The position numbers were made by a program, and so were the translations under genes. DNA of 44,285 bases, taken from positions 1-44,285 of the forward strand of contig JAFWLO010000008.1 of the NCBI GenBank assembly GCA_017545595.1, read 5' to 3'. The notes under the pieces were generated by a model that worked only from the letters and a program-made list of their open reading frames with translations, did no database searches and had not been told where the DNA came from. Positions 33,926-40,674 of the stretch are shown one piece after another (positions within the stretch are counted from its first letter, which is position 1; the number at the start of each line of letters is the position of its first letter). Origin of the DNA: Candidatus Saccharimonadota bacterium (GTDB lineage Bacteria; Patescibacteriota; Saccharimonadia; Saccharimonadales; Saccharimonadaceae).

Positions 33926-33946
33926 TTTTGTAGTAAGGCTACAAAA
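33926..33946. repeat. Short inverted repeat between convergent genes
   Basis: TTTTGTAG (33926-33933) and CTACAAAA (33939-33946) form an 8-bp stem with a TAAGG loop. It lies downstream of both convergent genes. There is no proper T tract on either side, so a terminator role is uncertain. Confidence 0.4.
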
Positions 33947-33974
33947 AATATATAGTTAGAGGTAGAGTGTTAGG

Positions 33975-34778
33975 TTATTTCGAAGTTAATACCCCTGCGA
34001 GGAGCGATTCGAGAGGTAGGTTTGGGTTTATCATTCGGAAAACAGAGATATTAGAGGCGAGTTCTCCAGACCAGAGACCGATTGGAGAGAAGTTTGTCTC
34101 GGAGATTGGGATGGTGACGATTTTTCCGGAATTTGCGCAGACTATATTTTCTTCGTGGAAGGTTAAAATCGAGACGGGGAAACTTAGAGTGAATTTATGG
34201 AGAGTTTCTAGGACTGGAAGGAGAGGCTGGGAGAGGAGGAGGACTTTAGGATAGTAGAGAGCGCGGAAGAGATTTTGGAGCTGAACCATGGAGGCGACGA
34301 TTGTTAGATTTTCTCGGGAGATGAAAGATTCGGCTTCGTTTTGAATGAGGTCGATCGTGTCGCGAGTGAGGAGGATTGGAGTTTCTGGGGAGGATTTTAT
34401 TACATCGGCAACAGCGAGGGCGGTTTCTGAGTTTTTTGAGAAGTCGCCGAGAAAGAGGGCGAAATTTGAACCGGAGAGAGAATTGCGGAAGTCGAGAGAA
34501 CGTTTAAACGAGCCAGATTCGGTTGATTCGAAGAATTCGAGATTTTCTAGGGACGGAAGTTGCTTTTTGAGAGAGTCGGGAAAAAGGTTTTTTATGGATT
34601 TTATGAAAGGAAAGGATTTTTGAAGATGTTCGGCGATGCGAATTTCCGTCGAAAAAGAGCCGGAGTTTCCTCCGATAATAGAGAGAACTCCTTGTTTTTG
34701 TTCGGGAAAGTTCCAGGGGAGTTCCTGAGCGTTTTTTATAGATTTTCCGGATTTATCCCAGAAAGAGGGGGTTTGCAT
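33975..34778 (-). CDS. Divergent ribokinase-fold protein, possibly NAD(P)HX-dehydratase-like
   Basis: A 267-residue protein that I place tentatively near the YjeF C-terminal / NNRD family, which repairs hydrated NAD(P)H. Order and spacing resemble it: GVLSIIGGNSGSFSTEIRIAEHL at the start, FALFLGDFSKNSETA, PILLTRDTIDLI, LTIVASMVQLQNLFRAL, then a C-terminal NPNLPLESLLAGV. The key GTGD motif is not visible (IGLWSGELASNIS stands at that place), so catalysis is doubtful. It is the third gene after smpB and exoIII, with a 2-bp gap. It could also be an unrelated Rossmann-like protein. Confidence 0.45.
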   Translation of the reverse strand: MQTPSFWDKSGKSIKNAQELPWNFPEQKQGVLSIIGGNSGSFSTEIRIAEHLQKSFPFIKSIKNLFPDSLKKQLPSLENLEFFESTESGSFKRSLDFRNSLSGSNFALFLGDFSKNSETALAVADVIKSSPETPILLTRDTIDLIQNEAESFISRENLTIVASMVQLQNLFRALYYPKVLLLSQPLLPVLETLHKFTLSFPVSILTFHEENIVCANSGKIVTIPISETNFSPIGLWSGELASNISVFRMINPNLPLESLLAGVLTSK

Positions 34779-34780
34779 GG

Positions 34781-35569
34781 TTATTCCTTTATTGTTATCG
34801 AAATTGGGCAGTGGTCGGAGCCAAGGACGGAGTCGAGGATTTCTGCGGAAACGAGGGACGGTTCAAGGGAATTTGGGATGAAAAAGTAATCGATGCGCCA
34901 GCCGACGTTGTTTTTTCTTGCACCGGAGCGGTTCGACCACCAAGTGTATTGAATTTTGTCTGGATGTTTCTTGCGGAAAGTGTCGATAAAGCCAGCTGAG
35001 AGGAGGTCGGTGATTCCCTGTCGTTCGGGGTCGGTGAAGCCGGCGTGATTATGATTTGTGTCGGGGCGGGCGAGGTCGATTTCTTCGTGGGCGGAGTTGA
35101 AATCTCCGCAAGTTATCACCGGCTTGTCTTTTTCTAAGGATTTTAGGAAGGCTCTGAACTCAGGATCCCAGCTATTTTCTCGGAGGGAGAGGCGAGAGAG
35201 ATCTTGTTTTGAGTTCGGAGTATAGACGTTAACGAGATAAAAATTTTCGAGGTCTAGTGTGAGGACTCGACCTTCTTCTTTTCCGAGGTCTCCGGGATAA
35301 TCGATAGTTTTTATGGAGTTTTTGTCAAATTTTGAGGATTTTAAGAGGATCATTGTTCCGGAATAGCCCGGACGAGAGGCGGAGTTCCAAAAGAGAATAT
35401 AATTTTTTTCCAGAGATAATTTGTCAAGAGGTAGAAGCTGAGACTCTTGACATTTGATTTCTTGAAGACAGAGAATGTCTGGGGACTCTTTTTCTATAAA
35501 ATCCTGCAAATTTCCCTTTTTGAGGACTGCGCGGAGGCCGTTTATGTTCCAAGAATATAGACTTAGCAT
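34781..35569 (-). CDS. xth: Exodeoxyribonuclease III / AP endonuclease
   Basis: A 262-residue EEP-family nuclease that cuts at abasic sites in base-excision repair. It has YSWNINGLRAVL, ILCLQEIKCQ with the metal Glu, YTPNSKQDLSRL, TCGDFNSAHEEIDLARP (catalytic Asp and Asn), and the C-terminal GWRIDYFFIP and LGSDHCPISI with the catalytic Asp-His pair. Length matches the family. It lies between smpB (1-bp gap) and the ribokinase-fold gene. Confidence 0.95.
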   Translation of the reverse strand: MLSLYSWNINGLRAVLKKGNLQDFIEKESPDILCLQEIKCQESQLLPLDKLSLEKNYILFWNSASRPGYSGTMILLKSSKFDKNSIKTIDYPGDLGKEEGRVLTLDLENFYLVNVYTPNSKQDLSRLSLRENSWDPEFRAFLKSLEKDKPVITCGDFNSAHEEIDLARPDTNHNHAGFTDPERQGITDLLSAGFIDTFRKKHPDKIQYTWWSNRSGARKNNVGWRIDYFFIPNSLEPSLVSAEILDSVLGSDHCPISITIKE

Positions 35570-35570
35570 T

Positions 35571-35984
35571 TTAAAATCTCCCGCGGTCTAGGTCGCGTTT
35601 TTTGATGGTTTCTCGTTTGTCGTATTTTTTCTTTCCTTTCCCGAGGGCGATTACGAGTTTTATTGTCCTGCCTCCCGCGAGGAGTTTTGTCGGAACGATG
35701 GTCGAGCCAGTGACTTTTTCTCGTTCAAGAGAAGAAATTTGTTTTTTTGTCGCGAGGAGTTTTATGTTGCGTGCGGTTTCTGCGCCGAGAGTCAAGTTGT
35801 TAAGCCAGAGTTCGGAATTTCTGATTGTGACGAAGGAGCCTTTGAGCTGGACGTGATGATCGCGGATTTTGCGAACTTCGTCGCCTGTCAAACTCATTCC
35901 GCAAACAAGCTCGTCTCCGAGGGTGTAATCAAAGCGAGCGCGACGGTTTACCGTGACGGTTTCTGGCTTTTTGGGCTTTTTCAT
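35571..35984 (-). CDS. smpB: SsrA-binding protein SmpB
   Basis: The start is set at the ATG at 35984, giving 137 residues. The longer open frame adds a 73-residue stretch with no SmpB features. SmpB delivers tmRNA to stalled ribosomes. Conserved parts are RRARFDYTL, LVCGMSLTGDEVRKIRDHHVQLKGSFV, NLTLGAETARNIKLLATKKQI, and the basic C-terminal tail GKGKKKYDKRETIKKRD that lies in the mRNA channel. The ATG follows TATAAT by exactly 6 nt, so the smpB-xth operon is likely leaderless. No tmRNA gene is seen in the window. Confidence 0.93.
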   Translation of the reverse strand: MKKPKKPETVTVNRRARFDYTLGDELVCGMSLTGDEVRKIRDHHVQLKGSFVTIRNSELWLNNLTLGAETARNIKLLATKKQISSLEREKVTGSTIVPTKLLAGGRTIKLVIALGKGKKKYDKRETIKKRDLDRGRF

Positions 35985-35990
35985 GAGTAT

Positions 35991-36019
35991 ATTATACACC
36001 AACGGGCGATTTAGTTCAG
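35991..36019 (-). promoter_or_regulatory. Promoter of the smpB operon
   Basis: -35-like CTGAAC (36019-36014), a 17-bp spacer and -10 TATAAT (35996-35991), then 6 nt (ATACTC) to the smpB ATG. It fixes the smpB start and sits between smpB and the end of the HNH gene. Confidence 0.75.
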
Positions 36020-36049
36020 GTTTCTCTTGTTTTGTAGTTTTTAAACGTA

Positions 36050-36904
36050 TTAAACGCCGACGGCTGGTTCGTTCGGACAGGATTTTAGGACGGTTTCCAT
36101 CGCGGATTTTTCGGCGGAGGTCACCCAGAGAGAGTATTTGAACTTCACTGAGATTTGACGGGCAATATAAGCGCAGCGAAAGGACTTGTTCGGAGGGAGC
36201 CAAGTCGCGGCGTCGCCGTCGGATTTGGACTGGTTTGCGCTTCCGTTCACGGCGAGAAGATTAAGAGGATCGGTTGCGAGCTCATATCGACGTACTTTTG
36301 TGAGTTTTTGGGCTCCCTTTTGCCAGGCATCGGAGAGAGCGACGACGTGGTCGATTTGGATGCCTTTCGTTAGGTCGGCGCGTTCGTAGAAGATCATGTG
36401 GGCTCCGGTGTAGGGTTCGGTAAATTCGCCAGAGATAACAGTGCAGTTATCTTCGGAGGAAATGACGGCGGAGGAGCCTAGTTCGCGTTTTATGATGCGC
36501 TGACGGAGCGAGCAACCGTCAATGGATGGCCAAGAATTATAAAATTCGGTTCGAGCGTATCCGGATTTTGAGGCGCGGCCTTTGACTTTTAGGCTTTCTA
36601 GGACTTTTAGAGCGGATTTCTCGGAGATTTCTTCTTCGTTCTCTGGATTTTCTGCGGTATTTGAGGCGGTTCCGGACCTGTTCGCAGACTCACCGAGAGG
36701 CTCTGCAGTCGAATCGGAAGAATTTTTTGAGGAGTTCTCTACTGGTTCGAGGGCAGTTGAGGTGGGAGAGTCAGAAAAATCGGATTTTTCTAGGGAAGTT
36801 TCGAAAGAGTTGGGGTTTATGAGGACGAGAAGAATAGCGAGGATGGTAAAAACTAGGGCCGAGAGGACTTTTCGCGATTTTAATTTCTTCTTCTTGTTTT
36901 GCAT
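36050..36904 (-). CDS. Membrane-anchored or secreted HNH nuclease (DUF1524-type)
   Basis: A 284-residue protein with a basic N-terminus (MQNKKKKLKSRK) and one hydrophobic segment (VLSALVFTILAILLVLI) that serves as signal anchor or signal peptide. A Ser/Glu/Asn-rich linker to about residue 95 follows. The C-terminal domain is an HNH nuclease: the catalytic His is in GIQIDHVVALSDAW near residue 184, followed by the conserved DPLNLLAVNGSANQSK. Related exported nucleases are common in Actinobacteria, the usual hosts of Saccharibacteria. A likely role is breaking down outside DNA for nucleotide salvage, which is an inference. The ATG is 6 nt after TGTTATAAT. Confidence 0.85.
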   Translation of the reverse strand: MQNKKKKLKSRKVLSALVFTILAILLVLINPNSFETSLEKSDFSDSPTSTALEPVENSSKNSSDSTAEPLGESANRSGTASNTAENPENEEEISEKSALKVLESLKVKGRASKSGYARTEFYNSWPSIDGCSLRQRIIKRELGSSAVISSEDNCTVISGEFTEPYTGAHMIFYERADLTKGIQIDHVVALSDAWQKGAQKLTKVRRYELATDPLNLLAVNGSANQSKSDGDAATWLPPNKSFRCAYIARQISVKFKYSLWVTSAEKSAMETVLKSCPNEPAVGV

Positions 36905-36910
36905 AAGCTT

Positions 36911-36919
36911 ATTATAACA
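36911..36919 (-). promoter_or_regulatory. Extended -10 promoter of the HNH nuclease gene
   Basis: The minus strand reads TGTTATAAT, then 6 nt (AAGCTT), then ATG. No -35 match is seen. Confidence 0.7.
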
Positions 36920-36981
36920 TTTTTTTGTTATCTGCTTATGATTTAGTATTCTGTTTTAGTTTTTGTAATTTAGATTATTAA

Positions 36982-37006
36982 CAAAAATCTCCGATTTCTC
37001 GGAGAT
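36982..37006 (-). terminator. Terminator of the secE-nusG-rplK-rplA cluster
   Basis: On the minus strand ATCTCCGA, the loop GAAA and TCGGAGAT form a perfect 8-bp stem, followed by TTTTTGTT. It lies about 65 bp after the rplA stop codon. Confidence 0.9.
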
Positions 37007-37070
37007 AATTGTTCTTTTTTGAATCTGTTTTCGAAATTTTTGAGTTTTATGTTTCGAAAATTGAGACTAT

Positions 37071-38006
37071 CTAGCTGTAGATGTTTTCGACAGGGATGGA
37101 TGGGCCCATAGTTGTCGTGATGAAAACGGACTTGACATAATTCCCTTTTAGAGAGGCGGGCTTCTGAGACTTTAGAGAATCAAAGAAGACATTCGCGTTC
37201 TCGAGAAGTTTTTCTGCTCCGAAAGATGTTTTTCCGAGGCCAATGTGGACGATGGCTTGTTTGTCGACGCGGTATTCGACCTTTCCGGCTTTAGCTTCTT
37301 TTACGGCTTTCTCGAGATCGGTCGTGACGGTTCCGGCCTTAGGGTTCGGCATAAGACCTTTAGGGCCGAGGAAGCGAGCGAATTTTCCGAGTTTAGGCAT
37401 ATAAGCAGGGGTGGAGATAAGAACGTCGAATTCGATCTCTCCTTTTTCGAGGCGTTTCAAGAATTCTTCATCTTCCGCGATGTCTGCGCCGGCGGATTTA
37501 GCTTTTTTAGCTTCGTCGAGAGGCGCAAAAACAGCGACACGGACAGTTTTTCCGTTTCCGTTCGGGAGAACGACGGTTGTGCGGATGTTTTGGTCAGCCT
37601 GACGAGGATCTACTCCGAGACGAACGTGTGCTTCGACGGTTGCGTCAAATTTGGACGGGTTTGTTTCGAGAGCGAGTTTAAGCGCATCTTCAAGAGAATA
37701 AACTTTTTCCTTTTCGATTTTTTTATGCGCTTCTTGGTATTTTTTTCCTCGGCGTTCAATGAGAGGGCGAGTAACAGGAGCGGCACCTTTGGGCTTCGAA
37801 GCTTCTTCGGCTTCTTGTTCGGCGCGCTCGAGCTTTCGTGCTTGGCGCTCTTCTTCGGCTTTTACCTCTTCGATGTGTTTTTTGGATTTTTTCCCGGATT
37901 TTGCGAATTTTTCTTCTGTTTCGGGAGCTTGAGCTTCTGTCGTTTCTTCGACACTCGTTTCGAGGATTTCCTCAGTTTTTTCTAGATTTTCGGCTTTTTC
38001 TGCCAT
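37071..38006 (-). CDS. rplA: 50S ribosomal protein L1 with long N-terminal extension
   Basis: L1 forms the mobile stalk near the ribosomal E site. The core (about residues 85-311) is typical: VYSLEDALKLALE, FDATVEAHVRLGVDPRQADQ, ARFLGPKGLMPNPKAGTVT and the C-terminal YVKSVFITTTMGPSIPV. The protein has 311 residues against about 230 normally. The extra 80 N-terminal residues are very rich in Glu, Lys and Ala (EEVKAEEERQARKLERAEQE), likely a charged helix or coiled coil. The ATG has an AGAAAGGA ribosome-binding site. It follows rplK after 146 bp, a spacing wide enough for its own promoter. Confidence 0.95.
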   Translation of the reverse strand: MAEKAENLEKTEEILETSVEETTEAQAPETEEKFAKSGKKSKKHIEEVKAEEERQARKLERAEQEAEEASKPKGAAPVTRPLIERRGKKYQEAHKKIEKEKVYSLEDALKLALETNPSKFDATVEAHVRLGVDPRQADQNIRTTVVLPNGNGKTVRVAVFAPLDEAKKAKSAGADIAEDEEFLKRLEKGEIEFDVLISTPAYMPKLGKFARFLGPKGLMPNPKAGTVTTDLEKAVKEAKAGKVEYRVDKQAIVHIGLGKTSFGAEKLLENANVFFDSLKSQKPASLKGNYVKSVFITTTMGPSIPVENIYS

Positions 38007-38047
38007 AATTTCCTTTCTGTGGTTCTTGCGGACTAATGTCCTCCCAC

Positions 38048-38088
38048 ATTTTAAGCTTTCTTTAAGATTATTTTAAGCTAATTTTAAG
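38048..38088. repeat. Four imperfect tandem TTTTAAG repeats upstream of rplA
   Basis: TTTTAAGC, TTTAAGA, TTTTAAGC and TTTTAAGG occur at 10-11 bp intervals. On the coding strand they read CTTAAAA, spaced by about one helical turn. They may form an AT-rich upstream promoter element or a bent DNA stretch. No proof of promoter activity is visible. Confidence 0.55.
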
Positions 38089-38090
38089 GT

Positions 38091-38140
38091 TTTGTTCGGT
38101 TTTACAGGGGTCGAGTTTGGAAAAGCGTTTGTTCGGTTTT
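38091..38140. repeat. Pair of 13-mer repeats TTTGTTCGGTTTT
   Basis: The 13-mer occurs at 38091-38103 and 38128-38140 in the rplK-rplA spacer. The same 13-mer occurs as another pair at 8539-8551 and 8560-8572 inside the low-complexity insertion of iscS. Confidence 0.75.
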
Positions 38141-38152
38141 CGAAAAATTCTT

Positions 38153-38578
38153 CTATTCGACGACTTCGACACCCATGGAACGTGCGGTTCCGGCGACGAT
38201 TTTTACTGCGCCTTCGAGGTCAATTGCGTTGAGCTGGGACATCTTTTTCTGGGCGATTTCTTCGAGCTGAGCGCGAGTAATTTTTCCGACCTTTTCGGTG
38301 TTTGGTTTTCCAGAACCCTTCGGAAGTTTAATTGCTTCGCGGATGAGGTCGTCAACGGGTTGACCGAGACAGTTCCAGTCGAAGGTTCGATCTTCGTAAA
38401 CGCGGATGTGAACGATGACGTTCTTTCCCATGTATTCTTTCGTGGCCTCATTGAAAGGGTTAATGAACTCCATCATATTGAGGCCCCACTGACCGAGGGT
38501 CGAGCCAACTGGAGGTCCGGCGGTAGCTTTTCCGCCTGGAACACGTAATTTAAGATTTCCTATTACTTTCTTTGCCAT
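38153..38578 (-). CDS. rplK: 50S ribosomal protein L11
   Basis: A 141-residue L11, part of the GTPase-associated centre. Conserved regions are GKATAGPPVGSTLGQWGLN (where many species have PPVGPALGQ), MEFINPFNEAT, and the RNA-binding C-terminal domain with KVGKITRAQLEEIAQKK and AGTARSMGVEV. Length is normal. It has its own promoter (TTTACA, 17 bp, TATAAT) in the nusG-rplK gap and an AAAGGA ribosome-binding site. Confidence 0.97.
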   Translation of the reverse strand: MAKKVIGNLKLRVPGGKATAGPPVGSTLGQWGLNMMEFINPFNEATKEYMGKNVIVHIRVYEDRTFDWNCLGQPVDDLIREAIKLPKGSGKPNTEKVGKITRAQLEEIAQKKMSQLNAIDLEGAVKIVAGTARSMGVEVVE

Positions 38579-38618
38579 GTTTTTCCTTTGAAAAGTTTAT
38601 TCGTGCGTAACGGGGATA

Positions 38619-38647
38619 ATTATACTAAATTTTCGGGAATTTGTAAA
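38619..38647 (-). promoter_or_regulatory. Promoter of rplK-rplA
   Basis: -35 TTTACA (38647-38642), a 17-bp spacer and -10 TATAAT (38624-38619). The leader is about 35 nt and holds AAAGGA before the rplK ATG. Confidence 0.88.
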
Positions 38648-38718
38648 GCGACTGAATCTGCTATTTATTTTGCTCTTTCTACTGAAATTTTGGATTTATA
38701 TTTCGGATTTCTCGGGGT

Positions 38719-39264
38719 TTAGAGTTTTGAGACTTGGAGCGCGTCGAGTTCGACTGGGGTTTCTCGGCCGAACATAGAGACCATAACTTTCAGCTTTCCC
38801 TTTTGGCCGTCGATTTCTGAGACTGTTCCGTCGAAACCTTTGAACGGTCCGTCGGTGATTGAGACAACTTCGCCGACTTCGTAGTTTACGGAATATTTCG
38901 GGTCTTCGACGCCCATGCGTTTCTTGATTTTTGTGATTTCTTTTTCCGAAACAGGGGTCGGTTGAGTTCCGTTCCCGATAAAACCGGTTACGCCGGGGGT
39001 GTTGCGGATGATATACCAGGTTTCGTCGGAAAGTTTCATTTCGACGAGGACGTAACCTTGGAAAATCTTTTTATCAACGACTTTTCGTTTTCCGTTTTTA
39101 ATCTCGATTTGTTTTTCTTTCGGGACGATTGCGTCGAAAATTTTGTCGGCGAATTCGATTGAGTTGATTCTCTGACGAATTGAATCTGCGACCTTGTCTT
39201 CGTAGCCGCCGTAGGTGGAAATTGCGTACCACGCTCGGGTGTCATCATATCTGTTTACTGCCAT
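38719..39264 (-). CDS. nusG: Transcription elongation/termination factor NusG
   Basis: A 181-residue NusG that binds RNA polymerase and couples it to ribosomes or Rho. The NGN domain has WYAISTYGGYEDKVADSI, the segment IFQGYVLVEMKL and WYIIRNTPGVTGFIG. The C-terminal KOW domain has VSITDGPFKGFDGTV. It follows secE by 16 bp in the classic secE-nusG-rplK-rplA order. Confidence 0.96.
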   Translation of the reverse strand: MAVNRYDDTRAWYAISTYGGYEDKVADSIRQRINSIEFADKIFDAIVPKEKQIEIKNGKRKVVDKKIFQGYVLVEMKLSDETWYIIRNTPGVTGFIGNGTQPTPVSEKEITKIKKRMGVEDPKYSVNYEVGEVVSITDGPFKGFDGTVSEIDGQKGKLKVMVSMFGRETPVELDALQVSKL

Positions 39265-39280
39265 TTTTCTCTCCTTTTGT

Positions 39281-39742
39281 TTATCCTAACAGTTTACTAA
39301 ATATAAAATCGAATAAGATGTCGAGAAGAACGAGAAAGCCCGTGAAAAGTATAGTATAGACGAAAATTGCGAGGACCATTTTCCAGGTTGCTTTTCGGTT
39401 TGGCCAGCGGACCTGGCGAAGTTCGAGCCACGAATTTTTAATGTAACGACCGAGAGCTATGAACGGTCGGAAAAGAATGAAGGTTTTTCTGTTTTTTCTC
39501 GCTTCTTTTCTCTGTTTTTTCTTTTCGAGACGCTCGAGTTTTTTGTTTGTCTCCTTTACGAGCTGTAGGTCCTTTTTAGACGGGGAGTCTTTTGAGGAGG
39601 CGTTTACAAGCGGTTTCTCGGATTTTTTCTCTGAAGATTTCCTTGTGGTTTTTTCGGAGGGTTTTCCAGAGGAAGTTTGGGAAGTTTCCTTCGGTTTTTG
39701 GGGATCTGAGGCCTTTATGCGGGTGATTTTCGTTTTCGACAT
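39281..39742 (-). CDS. secE: Preprotein translocase subunit SecE with charged N-terminal extension
   Basis: SecE of 153 residues; the conserved part is the last 60 or so, with FIALGRYIKNSWLELRQVRWPNRKA (in part) before the single membrane helix MVLAIFVYTILFTGFLVLL. Minimal bacterial SecE is about 60-70 residues. The additional 90 N-terminal residues are Lys/Ser/Glu-rich and look disordered, like the extension on L1 in the same cluster. AAAGGGAATT precedes the ATG. A terminator-like hairpin lies in its leader. Confidence 0.93.
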   Translation of the reverse strand: MSKTKITRIKASDPQKPKETSQTSSGKPSEKTTRKSSEKKSEKPLVNASSKDSPSKKDLQLVKETNKKLERLEKKKQRKEARKNRKTFILFRPFIALGRYIKNSWLELRQVRWPNRKATWKMVLAIFVYTILFTGFLVLLDILFDFIFSKLLG

Positions 39743-39761
39743 AATTCCCTTTCTTTCTATA

Positions 39762-39784
39762 AAAAAATAGTCTGTTACCAGACT
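39762..39784 (-). terminator. Terminator-like hairpin in the secE leader
   Basis: On the minus strand AGTCTG, loop GTAA and CAGACT are followed by ATTTTTTTAT. It lies after the secE promoter and before the secE ribosome-binding site. It may end sortase transcripts, attenuate secE-nusG, or both. Confidence 0.7.
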
Positions 39785-39793
39785 GTCAAGAGT

Positions 39794-39822
39794 ATTTTAG
39801 CATATTTTTGCTTTTTTGTGAA
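39794..39822 (-). promoter_or_regulatory. Promoter of secE-nusG
   Basis: -35 TTCACA (39822-39817), a 17-bp spacer and extended -10 TGCTAAAAT (-10 box at 39799-39794). Predicted transcription starts within a few bases of the leader hairpin. Confidence 0.7.
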
Positions 39823-39843
39823 GAATTGTAGGATTTTTCGTTT

Positions 39844-40674
39844 TTAGGCTTCTGAGTTTGATGAATTCGGGGTTTCTTGTGACTTCAAGAGTTTAGCATG
39901 AACTACCATACGGCTAGTATCGTCATAGCAGGTTGAGAGAGTAAGGATTTTGTCCGAAGGAGACAAACTTACTCCGAAATTGTGGTTAGAACGGGATTTT
40001 AAGGTGTTTAGGAAATAATATTTTTCTTCTATGGAAGAAAATGAGGTTTGGAGGTAGTCGGAAGTTGTCGGAATGATGTAGATTGAAAAAATTTGCCAAA
40101 CGCTCGAGGAAGTTTCGGTTTTTGTGCGGATTAGGTAGTTGTCAGGGTTTTCTAGCCAGTTGGATTTTGTGAGGTTTCGGAGGGAGCCGAACATTGTGTT
40201 GTCGAGACGGCCGTGTGCGTAGATTATATTGTTGTCATCGGTTAAATCTTGGGAGTTTCGGTAGTCGAGAAAAACCCAGCCTGCGGAGTTTCTTGAGCCG
40301 TCGAAAGATGTATAGAGGTAAAAATCGTTGTTGTAGGCTTGTACAAAGGGGTAGTTAATGTTTGTCCCGAGAACTTGAAGCCAGCCAACTGTGTCGGGGT
40401 TTTCTTGTTTAAGGGCTGAGATATTCGCCGAGAGGAAGGGGGTTTTAAGGTATTTCCAATATTGATCATCACAGGGATGACCTTCTATTTCGCAAGTTTC
40501 GTTTTCTGAATCCTCTTCCGATTCGGAAAGTTCGGCGATTTCTGTGATGTTTTCGAGGATTTTTTCGGTTTTTTCGGATTCGAGTTTATATTCGAGGAGT
40601 TTGTAACTTGAAAAAACTAGACAGAACAGGGAGAAAATGAAGATTATGCCTAAGATGAGTTTTTTCTTGTTCAT
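39844..40674 (-). CDS. Class B sortase
   Basis: A 276-residue membrane-anchored transpeptidase. Residues about 4-27 form the N-terminal membrane anchor. The catalytic domain follows class B sortases: TNINYPFVQAYNNDFYLYT, WVFLDYRNSQDL, the catalytic His in IIYAHGRLDNTMFGSL, the catalytic Cys in ILTLSTCYDD, and the Arg in SRMVVHAKLL. The enzyme cuts a sorting signal and links the protein to peptidoglycan. A candidate substrate with NPETS is encoded at 17149-18900, and two FemAB proteins that could shape the acceptor bridge are encoded at 22499-24533. The ATG is 8 nt after TGTTATAAT. Confidence 0.92.
   Translation of the reverse strand: MNKKKLILGIIFIFSLFCLVFSSYKLLEYKLESEKTEKILENITEIAELSESEEDSENETCEIEGHPCDDQYWKYLKTPFLSANISALKQENPDTVGWLQVLGTNINYPFVQAYNNDFYLYTSFDGSRNSAGWVFLDYRNSQDLTDDNNIIYAHGRLDNTMFGSLRNLTKSNWLENPDNYLIRTKTETSSSVWQIFSIYIIPTTSDYLQTSFSSIEEKYYFLNTLKSRSNHNFGVSLSPSDKILTLSTCYDDTSRMVVHAKLLKSQETPNSSNSEA

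Noticed and set aside
35985-36203. N-terminal extension of SmpB
   Set aside because: It overlaps the HNH gene and the smpB promoter, and SmpB homology starts only at the ATG at 35984.
39784-39789. TTGACA on the minus strand as the secE -35 box
   Set aside because: No -10-like hexamer lies 16-18 bp downstream; that stretch is the hairpin and T run.
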